Origin: Nectonema munidae
Lineage: Eukaryota > Nematomorpha > Nectonematoida > Nectonematidae
DNA: 64,000 nt
Assembly: GCA_030549495.1 (NCBI GenBank)
Contig: JAUIRK010000376.1
Span: 186,001 to 250,000, forward strand
Direction: 5' to 3'
Below, piece by piece: positions 27,501 to 39,500 of this stretch. The position numbers and the translations under genes were made by a program. Position 1 is the first letter of the stretch, and every line of letters begins with the position of its first letter. Under the pieces are notes generated by a model. That model was not told where the DNA came from. It saw only the letters and a list, made by a program, of their open reading frames with translations, and did no database searches.

Positions 27501-30500
27501 AGAATAATAATTGTCCATAAATTATTCGTCTTATAGCAAATTAAAAATCCCCACCTTCTAGATTTATATAGGTTGTCTGAAATAAATTCAAGTTAAAGTA
27601 CACTGCAATAAATTTCTTCTTTGTCTTAACTAAATTGCCGAAACGAATCGTATGAAAGTTACAATCTGTACGAATATTTTTTCAAAATGGCATTATTGTA
27701 GTCATTGATAACACAATTGATTTAAAAACCGGTTAAACTATATATTCAATATAAAATTATACTACGATGATTCATCTCCAACCTGTATACTACGATGATT
27801 CATCTTAAATCTGTATACTACGATGATTCATCTTAAATCTGTATACTGCGCTGATTCATCTCCAACTTGTATACTATGATGCTTCATCTACAACCTGTAT
27901 ACTACGATGGTTTTTATTCCATGTACAAATGACTAGGGAGACAATGTTCAACTTTCTGTTCACATTTTGCTAGATGTAAGATTTGATATACCTCATTCGG
28001 GGAGACGATGCTACATATATCTTTGGTTGATTTCGCAACAAGAGGAAAGAACATTGTTCAAAAATCTAGCAAAAAAATGTACCCTGTGTAGAAAAATTTT
28101 GAGATTGAAGATTTTATATTGGCAGAAAAGTTATTCATAGACATGACTTTGAAGCAGAGAGTTTCAGAAATTAATGTACTAGAGAAGAGAGTTGATAGCA
28201 TAGAAATGCACTCATAAACACATGCTTCTATTAATAAAGGAAAGATATAAAAAAAATTATCCATTTGCATCAATTTTATGGTAAATTGTAATGAAAATAA
28301 TTTTGTGGTCAATTCAGAGAATTTCATTAGAAATTTTCAAACAAGTACGAAATATATATCAATAGGTTACCTATGATAAATTAAGAAATTAATTAGAAAT
28401 ACTGAACTACTAGCTAGCCAATCTGAATACGAAATATAGATGAATTATGGATGTAGTATTAATTTCATCAAAAAAAAAGATTTTAAAAGGATGATCGATG
28501 CACGTAAAAATAATAACATAATTAATCCCTCTAATTAGCAATTCTAGTTAAAAAAGAAACTAATTTTATCTACCATCAGATTTTGGGTTATCTTCATAAA
28601 TTAAGCAAGAGAGCAGAGGTGATTCCGACAAGCCACGATGCACAACGTAGGCATCAGAAGAAGACTCGTCATTTGTAGATAATGATAAAGGCCTGAAAAT
28701 TTGCTGAAAAGAAAAAGTAAATTAAAAAAATTACAATCTAATATACTAACGTAGAAAAATTACATTTTTAAAAGAATCCAATTCTTTCTGAATTTCTTGA
28801 TAAAAGACATTTTTATCATCGTCTTCTTTTGCTTGTTCATTAGTGAGTTTTGAGTTAAACTGTGAATCAGAAAATGAAATTCTAGAGCAGAGCATTTTGA
28901 ATAAATTGTGTATTGACAAAGGCAATAATTGGTGCATTGAGCAACCATCAGTATTTTCGGAATCTTCTTTTTCATTCAACGACTAAAATTGTTACAATAA
29001 AAAAGCGTTTCGAAAACGAAATCACAATAAAGAGTAAGGATACAATGATTGCTTGGATGATTGCAATTTTGTCGGTATATGATACTCTTGAAAGACAGGA
29101 TGCAAAGTCTTTGCCAGCAGCCATGTCATTTATAAAATTTGGGTTAAAAGGAGAATTAGTTATTTCCAATCTCATCCACTGATCCTTAAAATCTTCTGGA
29201 GATGAGCTAGAAAACATAATTATGAAAAATAGGAATCACAAATTTGACACTGATTTATAAAGAGTAATCACTCTATGTCAAGTATATGTGAGTGATAAAA
29301 ACACAGATTTTTAGCATATTGAAGGCTTAGTAACGCTGGTAGATTTGAAAAGGTAGCCGAGACCCAAGTGAAGGCGAAAAAGCCCTTCGCCCGAAAATAT
29401 TTTATACTTAGAACATTATGGATCTACATATAACTCTATTTATATTAATCCTTGGTAATTTTCTTATAATTTCTTTTACTATGCTTATAAGCCAAGGCGC
29501 TTAGACGCAGTAAATCATTTTCTATAATTTTGATAAGTCGTGTTGCTATTCTGGCCTTAGAGGGCATCTTATCACTCTGCTCTAATGAGAGATTGTTCAG
29601 TCAAGTACATATGATTTATGTTCAAAGATAGGGTGTTAACTAGACCTTAAATATAGTCCTCAGGCGGCCCCTTCCAAATTGAGGCCAGCAATGCATTTGC
29701 CCAAATGAGATTTCAAAAGAATATAAAATGCTTTATTAGTTAAAATAGTTTGTTGTTGTTGCTTTAAAAATTAAGTTATGTAAAATACTAAGTCTTAAAA
29801 TTATAAAAACACATAATCAATTTGCGTTTCATTTCCCAATCCCGATCTGACAGTCCTAATCAGAAATTTCAGGATAACACACTGAAAGGGATCACTGTTG
29901 TTTGTTGGTATAAATACCAAGTGTCTTTTTTGGATTTATCAATAATCTATATCAAACACAAGTGCGTTTGGTACGATTAGTCTAACGATGATGGTTCTAA
30001 TACCAATTTGTGTCAAGACATTAAGTCTAAAACTGATTCGTCTAATAGAAACATTGATCTAATGTTAATTAGTTTTAAATTGATGTAAGAGACGGTATGA
30101 AAACACGAAATTTTAAAGCTGTCTTTCTCGTTAAAAACGGTTTCACGTTTATTTTTTCTTTAGTTTAATGTTAGATTACCTTCAATATCTTTTCCACGGT
30201 TTGCAGGTAGCTAATAAGTTAGAAATTTCGAGTATGTGCAGAACAGCAATATTTATAACCCTTGACCAATTCTTATTAATTTCATAAAGTTGTGACTTTA
30301 TTTCGAGTCTTTGGAATACCAAGTTCTATTCGTTGAGTTTTAAACCAATACCAATTGGACCGATTGGTTTCAAACCAATTGCATGGGACCGAACACAAAC
30401 ATGATTCCTATTCGAGTATGCATTCCAGAAACAGTTGATGTCTTTATCTTCTTAAAGTTAAATGTTCAAATGTAGTATTCTATACTCTCTATATTATATC

Positions 30501-33500
30501 TTCGCACAGCTCATCTCTTTTAACTTAGTAGTGTGTCAAGAGGGTAAAGATAGACGACCAAACTCATTTGCATTAATATATCATTCAATTGTAGTTGTAG
30601 ACTCTAATATAAGTTGTAGCTATAGAACATTTAAGGGCCTGGCAAATTAACATCCGCTCTGGACGGCATCTATGCTAGCTAGACCAAGTATTTTTGAGGC
30701 CTGCTCCACAGCAATCATCTCACCTCACTCTCTGCTTCCTAAACTCGAACAAAAAATTTAAAAAAATTTGGTTCAATGATTCAAACTTCAGTTTTTATAT
30801 AAATTATTCCGTACTCAAAACTATTCCAAGGATCACGTATTAGCGACTTTCCAATTCCAAAATCTTTTTTTCTAGTTCAAAGCAATTATTTTTTGATAGA
30901 GACGCTTTTTCAATTATAAGTGGAGGAGGGATGTCCTTGAATTATAATATAATTCTTCTTTTAATGTCAGAAATGATAACTTACTAAAAATTATTTCATA
31001 AAAATGAAGCATACATATATATCTGTCAATTATAATGCATTTGTCTCGCATGTGTATAATATAGGTTGTACTAGGATTAAATACAAGTGCGGTAATATGA
31101 ATTACGTTATATCATACAAGGCAAGTCAATCCAAGACTTCGAACGTTTGAATCTCATCAGCTGGATACAGGTTTCTATACACAGTTCTGTGAATGGAACT
31201 GAGCCAAGAGGTAAGGGTAGACAGCACTATCTACCGCATTAACCCTCGCTTGACGGACTCAATGCTTTTTCGACGCATCGGTCAGTTATTTAACAATAGC
31301 CAAAAATTTAACAAACAAAACTTTTACCAAATTTATATGTAAATATAGTAAAAAAAACAAGGAAAATAATGGTAAAATTTGATTTTTCTAAAGATAAGGC
31401 AAAAAAATTTATTTTGAATAAAAAGAATAAAACTGTACTTTTTTTGAAGATGGCGTTAAAATAAAACTAGCAACAATTTGAGCATAACGTTTTTGAATGA
31501 TTTTTCACACAGTGACTCCACATTTCTCCCCTTCTAGCTGTACGGCTTCTCTTCGAAATACATTTTGAGCAAGATGCTCTTTTTGATGATGAAGGCTGAT
31601 TTTCAGTTGCTTGATCATACCCATAATGTGCAAGTAAGTACTTTGTCTCCACCGGTAATTCAGACTGTTGGGCTCTCACTTTCATTGCTTCTTCACATAG
31701 ATAAAAAGCAAGTCTTTTGATAAAATCTTTCTACCACTCTGTTTGAAGATGGAAATTCATTAGGAGTGTTGAACCTTGCAATTACCCAGGTATTCATGAC
31801 TGAAATATCCAGATAATTAGAAAACGCAGCATGTGTCCACTTACGATTAGGTTTATAAGACCTATAAGTTCTTATCATTTTGTTAGCAACGTCTACACCA
31901 CATTTAGATTCGTTGTAAGCCAACAAACTTTCAGGTTTAGAGGCAACATTGCTGATTCTTACATTTTTATGTTGTGAAGATAGAATATATACAGCCTTGA
32001 AGTTACGAGTAGCATGCTTTTTCGGTATATACGCTGATAAAGAAACGTAGTCTGAATAAATTGAAAGACTCTCACATTCTTTTAACTTCAATGTTTTCAA
32101 GTGCTTTGGTCTGAATAGTGTTGGAACGAATCGTCTATTTGATGTAACTGTGCCGCACAAAGACAAGCTTTTTGAGTACACCATACAGCAAGTTGATGAC
32201 TTGTGAAGAATCGATCGGTATAGACGCCGCACCCAGTAGGAATATTGCTTTCTTGAATCAATCTTTGGCAGATTTTGAAACTTGAGAAATAAGCTCTGTC
32301 CTCCAAACCGATAACATATATTTCAGGCTTCAAAAAGTAGAAAAACTTTGCATCATTCAGGTGATAAAACTTGATCCCATAGTGACCTGGCTTTTTGGGA
32401 TCATATATTTTCAGAGAACAATTACCTCTGAATGTTACTAATTGCTCATCAATCGTCACAGTGGAGTGTGGTGTCCAATAACAAGAAAAAATACTGAAAA
32501 AATGATCATGAATCTTTCGGATAGGACTCAATTTATCAGAAGCATCACGTTTTTCCTTGTCATCAAATCGTAAAAAAACATGGACAAGGATAAACATATC
32601 TCGTCCAATAGAAGCTTTCAAAAATGGAGAACCAGATTTCGAGAATAATTCTGAAACTTTTATTTTTTGATCCCCATTTTGCCCAATATATATCAACGCT
32701 CCGAAATAGGATAATAGATGATGTAATTTGAACACTTTGTATGAGTGAAGTAGTTGTGCATATTTAGGACACGGGGATCTAAAATTTGGGAAATAATTAA
32801 AATCCTATCTAAACAATTAAAAATCTTACTTATAGTTGGCTTCCATCTTGTGCAACGTTTTCGCATAAATGTAGGAAATTAATTCAAAATTAAAAAAGAG
32901 TTTGAAGATCGATAAAATGTCTTTCATATTTTTAGCCAATCCTTTAGGACCAGGAGGTTCCAGAACAATATTTCGAATATTTAAGCTTTCAGGTCTCCCT
33001 GCTCCTTGATGTTTCGGGTCTCTAGTATACTCTGTTGCATCGGGAGCAACCAAAGTTTCATCAAGTAATTCCTCTTCACTTGTGTAAGAAGATATAGAAG
33101 ATTCGGTGTCTAAGCTATTGAAGGAGGAGAAGGAGTCAGTAGACAAAGAAGAAGAAGAAGACATCATAAAGGAAAGAATGAAAATCAATTTATTCCAAGT
33201 GAGAAAAAACCACGGCTCAAGAAATAAGAAACACGAGTTTGAGCGTGAAACAAAGTGATCAAAATGGTACAAGGTTTGAATAGTTGAGATCAGAAGTGAA
33301 GAAGTAAATTACATACATATATAAAATGTTTTTAAAATCGTTTATGATCCTTTATTGCTTATTATTCTTGACAAATTGAAGAGAAACGTCATCACAACGC
33401 GTATTGATGTTGTTCATAGCTTCATATCTTTTATACAATAAACAAATCAATCCCAATAACAAATCTCATCATTACATTGCCAAGTTTATTTATGACACGA

Positions 33501-36500
33501 TATGTGGCATTTCAAATATAAAGATACTATGACGCAAAGAGACCAGAAGTGAAGAAGTAAATTACATACATATATAAAATGTTTTTAAAATCGTTTATGA
33601 TCCTTTATTGCTTATTATTCTTGACAAATTGAAGAGAAACTCATCACAACGCGTATTGATGTTGTTCATAGCTTCATATCTTTTATACAATAAACAAATC
33701 AATCCCAATAACAAATCTCATCATGACATTGCCAAGTTTATTTATGACACGATATGTGGCATTTCAAATATAAAGATACTATGACGCAAATTTATCACAA
33801 TTGTTCGATACCTTTCATCATACCATTGCTCAATATTTATGGCATATGTCATTGCATTACAAATTTGAAGTATTTATGACGTGAATCAATGAAAGAAATT
33901 ATTTATGCTTTATACCAATTTTTGATACATTTACAGCAAAAAGTTGTAATATAAATTTTGTATGATATAATCACCAAAAAAAACAAAGTCCGGTTAAATA
34001 AAGAAAATTTACTTACAAATTAATTTGTGAAAAAGAATGATTTTTCTCAACCGAAAAACTTTTTGATCGTTGCTATATATAAAAATTAATAATTATTATG
34101 CTAAGTACTATAGTAGCTTTTGAAATAATCTAACTCAAAATTTATTATGTTTTTTATACTAATTTCATAATAATATAGATGGCGTTAAATTAAAAATTAA
34201 AAACTTCCATAGATTTTTTAATATTTAGTTTTTATTTTGTTAAACAACAGAAAAACAACTATTAAATACTAAACTATATTAAAAAAAATTTGTAATCGTA
34301 ATAGATAAGAAAAAAAAATTGGACAAAAATGTCATAGAGTCCGTCATCCGTGTTATATTTTATACGTCCGTCAAGCGAGGGTTAATCGTTAAGTCATATC
34401 TCCTTGTGCCATAACATCAAAGCTGCTATATAAGAGAAACCTTTCCCAAAAATAGTTTCGGTATTTGTATACATGTAGAGACGATGTTACGTACTCGCAT
34501 GTGTATAATGTAAGATATATGATGTTATCACATTTCATCCCAGTACATCCTATAACTTATATTGGATTTTTCATTACAATTGAATTTTATTTGATTCTAT
34601 ATTTTTTACTTTCATTTTAAAAGATCTAGAAACGGTTGTATTCGGTGATTTAACAACATTAAGTGTTTATGTATTTCATTGAAAAATATACGCTTAAAAA
34701 TTGTGAAAAATTTCCAATTTGAATGTAAACCATGTGAGATTATATTTCATAAAATTCAAAACAGTTTCTAACTTATAGAAAATTGTTTTAAATTATTTCT
34801 TCTATAAATTCAAAAGTATGAAAAAAACTATTCTCAAAAGGAAAGAGTAAAATAAAGCATTACAAACATAAAATTCAAATGTAAAGAAGAAGAATTTTGC
34901 AAGTAAACCTTTAATCACTAAAAATTTTCACGGTTAAAAATTGAGAATATGCCTCTTCCTTTGTTTGAGATCCATGTAACACCCCAAAAACAAAGTTACT
35001 TTTATCAATGCCTTTTAGATTAATTTGAACAATAGATAAGAAATTTAATGAAATCTCATACTGTTTTATTGATCTGTGATATAAAACGTAGGAATTACAC
35101 TCTTTTGACAAGATAAAGGCTTTCGTTGTAGTGATTTTGGCGTCTATGAACATCATTTTCTAAAATAAAAACATATTTAATCGTGTTCGCAGTAGAGGTT
35201 GACTAGAATCCATGCTATACAGAGTCCAGGGTTTGGGGCTCTAAAACTCGTTATAAATTTAATAAAGTTTCCTCTAAAAACCTAGCTAAACCGCTATTTT
35301 TAGATTTAAGTACTTCAGTGCATGGGTATCTAATGTCAATATGTGTGCAGTATGTATGTTATGTATATATGTATGCACGTGTATTAATACAAATAAATAA
35401 GAAAGTTTGTGTCAATAATGTCAAAAGAATGTAATAAGTAAATGTACGTATGTACGATTGCGCTATCCCTAACCCTAACCTAATCCGAACCTTTTAAAGG
35501 AATCTTAGAGGTGATTCCAGTGCTAGCCTCTATAAGAGGGCAATATGAGGCATTAAATCGTATCATTATAATCTTTACACATTGTATAAATACTTGTGAT
35601 ATCAATGCATTTAATAAAGATATAAAAGTGATGAAGGAGCAGAGAAGGAAGTTCACGTCAATAATGCATTCAATAAAGTTTCTAAATATAATTGATAGAA
35701 AAATCATTGTTTAAAGTATACAAGATATTTGTATTAGCGTAAAATCACTAATGTACACTTACTTTTCACAGTTGAATATCTATCAGGGGTTCCCAACCTT
35801 TTGACATTCGCGACCCCTTAACTAAAAGTTTGAAACACATGTGCCCCACTACTAAGGGTTTCTATGAAGGAGAACGTAAGGATATCTACAAAAAAATATA
35901 TTTAAAATTCTGTAATTATTTATTAGAAAATTTAGCCACATTGATCCAACCTAAATTTAAAAAGAAAAACTAGATAGGTTTGAACAGCTATCGAACACAA
36001 CTAGTGAGATGCCTGATGCTGCATTCCAGCAGCAAGCTTTGAAATTCGTCCTTTGTTCCTATTCTTTGTTTTTATATTTACAAGTGTGGAAAATCATGCC
36101 TCACATAAGAAGTTAGAAAAAAATGGAACAAGGACAGGTAAGGATATCATGCTGACTTTGGAGTATGAATACATAGCGCACAAGAACTGAGTCGCTGATT
36201 TCACCTTGAAGAGATCATGCGCTGAAGAGTCGGTCCTTAGATCAAGAAATTTATCTTGGATATCATCTGGTATGCTGGATACATCAAGTTCAGTACAAAA
36301 TGGATTGCTAGGGCCTGCTGTTCCTGTGATAGCTCAGGGAAGTAACGCTAGGATGTTCGGTAATATCATCCTTAAGGAACTGATCCAGTTGGATCTGAGA
36401 CCATCACTCCACAAATTTTTCAAACATGACAATGTTTTAAAGATTGGTTTTGTTGACGCCAGTTCTGCAGTTTGAAAACAAAAGCTCGAAGACTATCTTG

Positions 36501-39500
36501 AAAAGGGAGAACATGTATTTTCCTTCCTTGAAGCTTAAAATTTAGCTTGTTAAGCTGGTCAAAAATGTCAGCCAGGTAAGCAACCCTTTCTACAAGATCA
36601 TTTTCTTGAGTCTCCAGGAATAGCTTTATTTCATCTTTCATTTCGATTAATAACATTTTCTTTCAACAACCAACGTACTGCTGTGTAGAAGTGAAGAATT
36701 TCGTGGTCAGCATTCATATCTTTGCATAGTCTTACTGGCGAGAACATATGGGTAAATCATGCAGTGTATGCCCTTTGCTTGAGGTGATAGCTTTTTCCCT
36801 TTCGAATTGAATCCTGATTTAGATCCTAGCATACCCGGTGCCTCATCCGTACAAACCCACACACGCTTTCACATTAAAGATCTTCGCCTCGAAAAAATTT
36901 CAAACTTTTTTAATGACATCATCAGCTTTTGTTGGCGTTTCAAGTGCACTGCTGCAGAATAAGAATTCGTCTTTGATGTCACCTGAAGTTATGTCACACA
37001 TTTGTGCTGTCTCACAAAGACAAGAAACTAAGAACATGAAATTATATCTGTTGACTCCACTTTTTTTTGACCTTTGATTTCAGTCAAAAGGTGTTCCTTC
37101 ACATTCATAGAAATTAAAAAAATGGGCCCCTGTATAGTATTATTTGACAGGGATACTTGCTGCGACTTCTTTGCACTCGCTTTTCCAAGAATAAGATTTA
37201 CTGCTTTCACCATGCAGGGTTTAAGAAGAGTTTCTTGTGAGGCTTTTTTTCTTTAGCAATTTCGAATGCAATCTCATATGATGCTATCACTACGGGTGCA
37301 CTCTGCTTCTGAAATGACCCACTTCCATCAATTCTTCGGCTTTTAAGAAACCTTTCATGCCGTTTGAAGAATCTGATAAAAAAAATCTCACAAATCAAAG
37401 ATATTTTTGACATATAAAAATTTATATAAAATTTTTAATTTTTTCATTATAAATCATATATACTTTTGAGAATATAAAATATTATTTAAATATACTTAAT
37501 CAACAAACTTTGTGCTTCACTCAACAGCGCAATAAAATGTCTTAGCAGGCGTTATGGCTCTTGCGAGCATATGGTTGGGCATTACTGATGTAGGAGCATG
37601 AAAATGTAATAGATGAAATAAATTAATGTTATCCCTAGCTACTTCTAACGAGCCTTCGCGGCTCCCTTGCCAAGGTTTGGCAATCCCCCTACAGAGGCTT
37701 CGTGACCTTCTAGGGCGTCGCAATAGACAGGTTGAGAAGCCCTGCATAGAGCTATTGACACAGGAATACAGTGTAATCTCTGTATTTTGAACACCGTAGA
37801 GAATGAATAAGAGTGTTCATTATATTAAGGTGTTAACTAATCTGAGTTGACATATGTCGACTTTGTTTGCGTTTATTAAAGTCGTTTGCTTTACAAAAAA
37901 TATCGTACGATTGATTTGGTCATCAACGGGTTTTAAAGAGGTTATACATTAACTTATAAGAATAAATTAAGACTTTGAAAAGGTATCCACTTACAGGTTG
38001 TTTTACTGTAAATGCAAGAATTTGTTTGGGGAAATTATGTAGTAATAAAATGATATATGTAAAATTGTAAAATGATTAATGTAAAATGTTGAAGAGTTCA
38101 TTTGAATAAAGGGGTAAATCACGATGTTTTTTAATTTATAATTCCAGGTGTGTCCACATCGAATTTACAAGTCTTTTTCATCAAGCACATAACAAGATGC
38201 AATTAGTGTAGTTATACTAATTACAAATATACAATTCGTTTTTTGAAATCAATCACCGTTTTTAGCGGGTGCATTATATAGAAATTTCAAATAATAACAC
38301 ATACCTTTAAAACAAACTAGATTCATTGATGAGATTTAATATTCGATCTTCTTAAATTAACCAATCAAATTATGTCTGATGAAATAGGTTCAAAATCTGA
38401 AATTATAATTGGTGGGATGAAAATTTTTATCTTAAATTCAATATAAGAATAATGATTTGAATTCATTTTCTTACTTGTCGTCATAACTGTAGAAATCGTC
38501 CTAATCTCCTCTGTAATCTACATGGGCATTTATGGAGAAAGCTAAAAAAGTATAATATCAGAGACTCCACTTTAATCCCTTGAGTGACTGGTGTATGTCT
38601 TATTCAATTCCAATGATATGAAGTAAGCCGAAAGAGCATTACAATGAGTGTTATTTTGGAAAGAGATTTTTTATTTTTAAAAAATAACAACAAAATGGTG
38701 TATGCTCATTTGGGCCTTATAGAGTCCGTCAATTCCAGTTCACAAAGATAATGGTATGGAAACATCAAATGATGATGCTTACTATCAGGATAGTGCTGCA
38801 GAAATCAGGCGGCTTCAGAATAAACTTGCCAGGGTTCTACACCTCTCAAAAAATAGGGTAGAAATGTTTGCATCAAGAAAAAGTGTTGGGTATAGGACGA
38901 TGTTCGTAAAACTTTTTTTACAAAAAAATGTGGCTCTACAAACGCATGCTTATGTTAAAGACTCCCTTTGCTTTATTGGTAACGCCAATGAGCTTTTTGA
39001 AAATATAATCATTATCTTTCAGAGTTATGTTTGTTTATTGACTCCCAAAAAGGAAGTAGTTTAAAAACTCTCTATTAAAATTCTCTATTTCAATTGCACA
39101 TTGTGCTCATCTTCACAAATCAATAATATGAAACGTTTACTTCATGCAATGGCACACTCCCTCATAGAAAATAAGTGGATATTTAACTGGAAGTGCGTCT
39201 CTGGAATATTTTTATTTGGGTCTGTGAGAATTTTTTGAGCAACAAAGAGGCAATGATCGAGAAGGGTGGTAATAGGAGTCCGTTACTCAGCAATACATTG
39301 TCACATGTCACTGAAAGTTCACTTCTTGGACTTCCATCTATATTTCTTTGTATATAATCTTAGAGCTTTATACTTTAGTTCAATGGAGAAAAGCAACAGA
39401 ATGACAGTATGCTGGCTGATTACTGTTGGACACTTTCCAGTATATCAGGAACACCAGAAACCCAAATCACGTTTCACCCTTTATTTGCTTCTCCCATTTT

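Larger units (their letters stand above)
23564..28082 (-). other. NUP160 intron between exons g and h
   Basis: It is mostly AT-rich. It contains a G tract of about 18 at 23,688-23,706, a T- and G-homopolymer block at 24,358-24,515, and the half-palindrome repeat at 27,761-28,016. From 24,540 to 27,740 I recognise nothing. Confidence 0.5.
31243..34381 (-). mobile_element. piggyBac-family DNA transposon, complete ends, disabled
   Basis: Both ends are the 16-bp inverted repeat CCCTCGCTTGACGGAC. TTAA lies immediately outside each end (31,239-31,242 and 34,382-34,385), the invariant piggyBac target. Additional TGACGGACTC motifs occur just inside. The 3.1-kb body carries one transposase gene on the minus strand (31,467-33,167) and a 253-bp tandem duplication between the gene start and the right end. 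The perfect short ends and good transposase conservation suggest a fairly recent insertion. It lies in an intron of NUP160 in the same orientation. Confidence 0.92.
29207..34931 (-). other. NUP160 intron between exons c and d
   Basis: It contains the piggyBac transposon at 31,243-34,381. The remaining parts (29.2-31.2 and 34.4-34.9 kb) show no recognisable feature. Because exons c and d do not join in phase, a small exon may be hidden here. Confidence 0.5.

Noticed and set aside
35466-35484. Telomere-like CCCTAACCCTAACC
   Set aside because: Only about two and a half repeats occur, inside an intron. Too short for a telomere or a fusion point.
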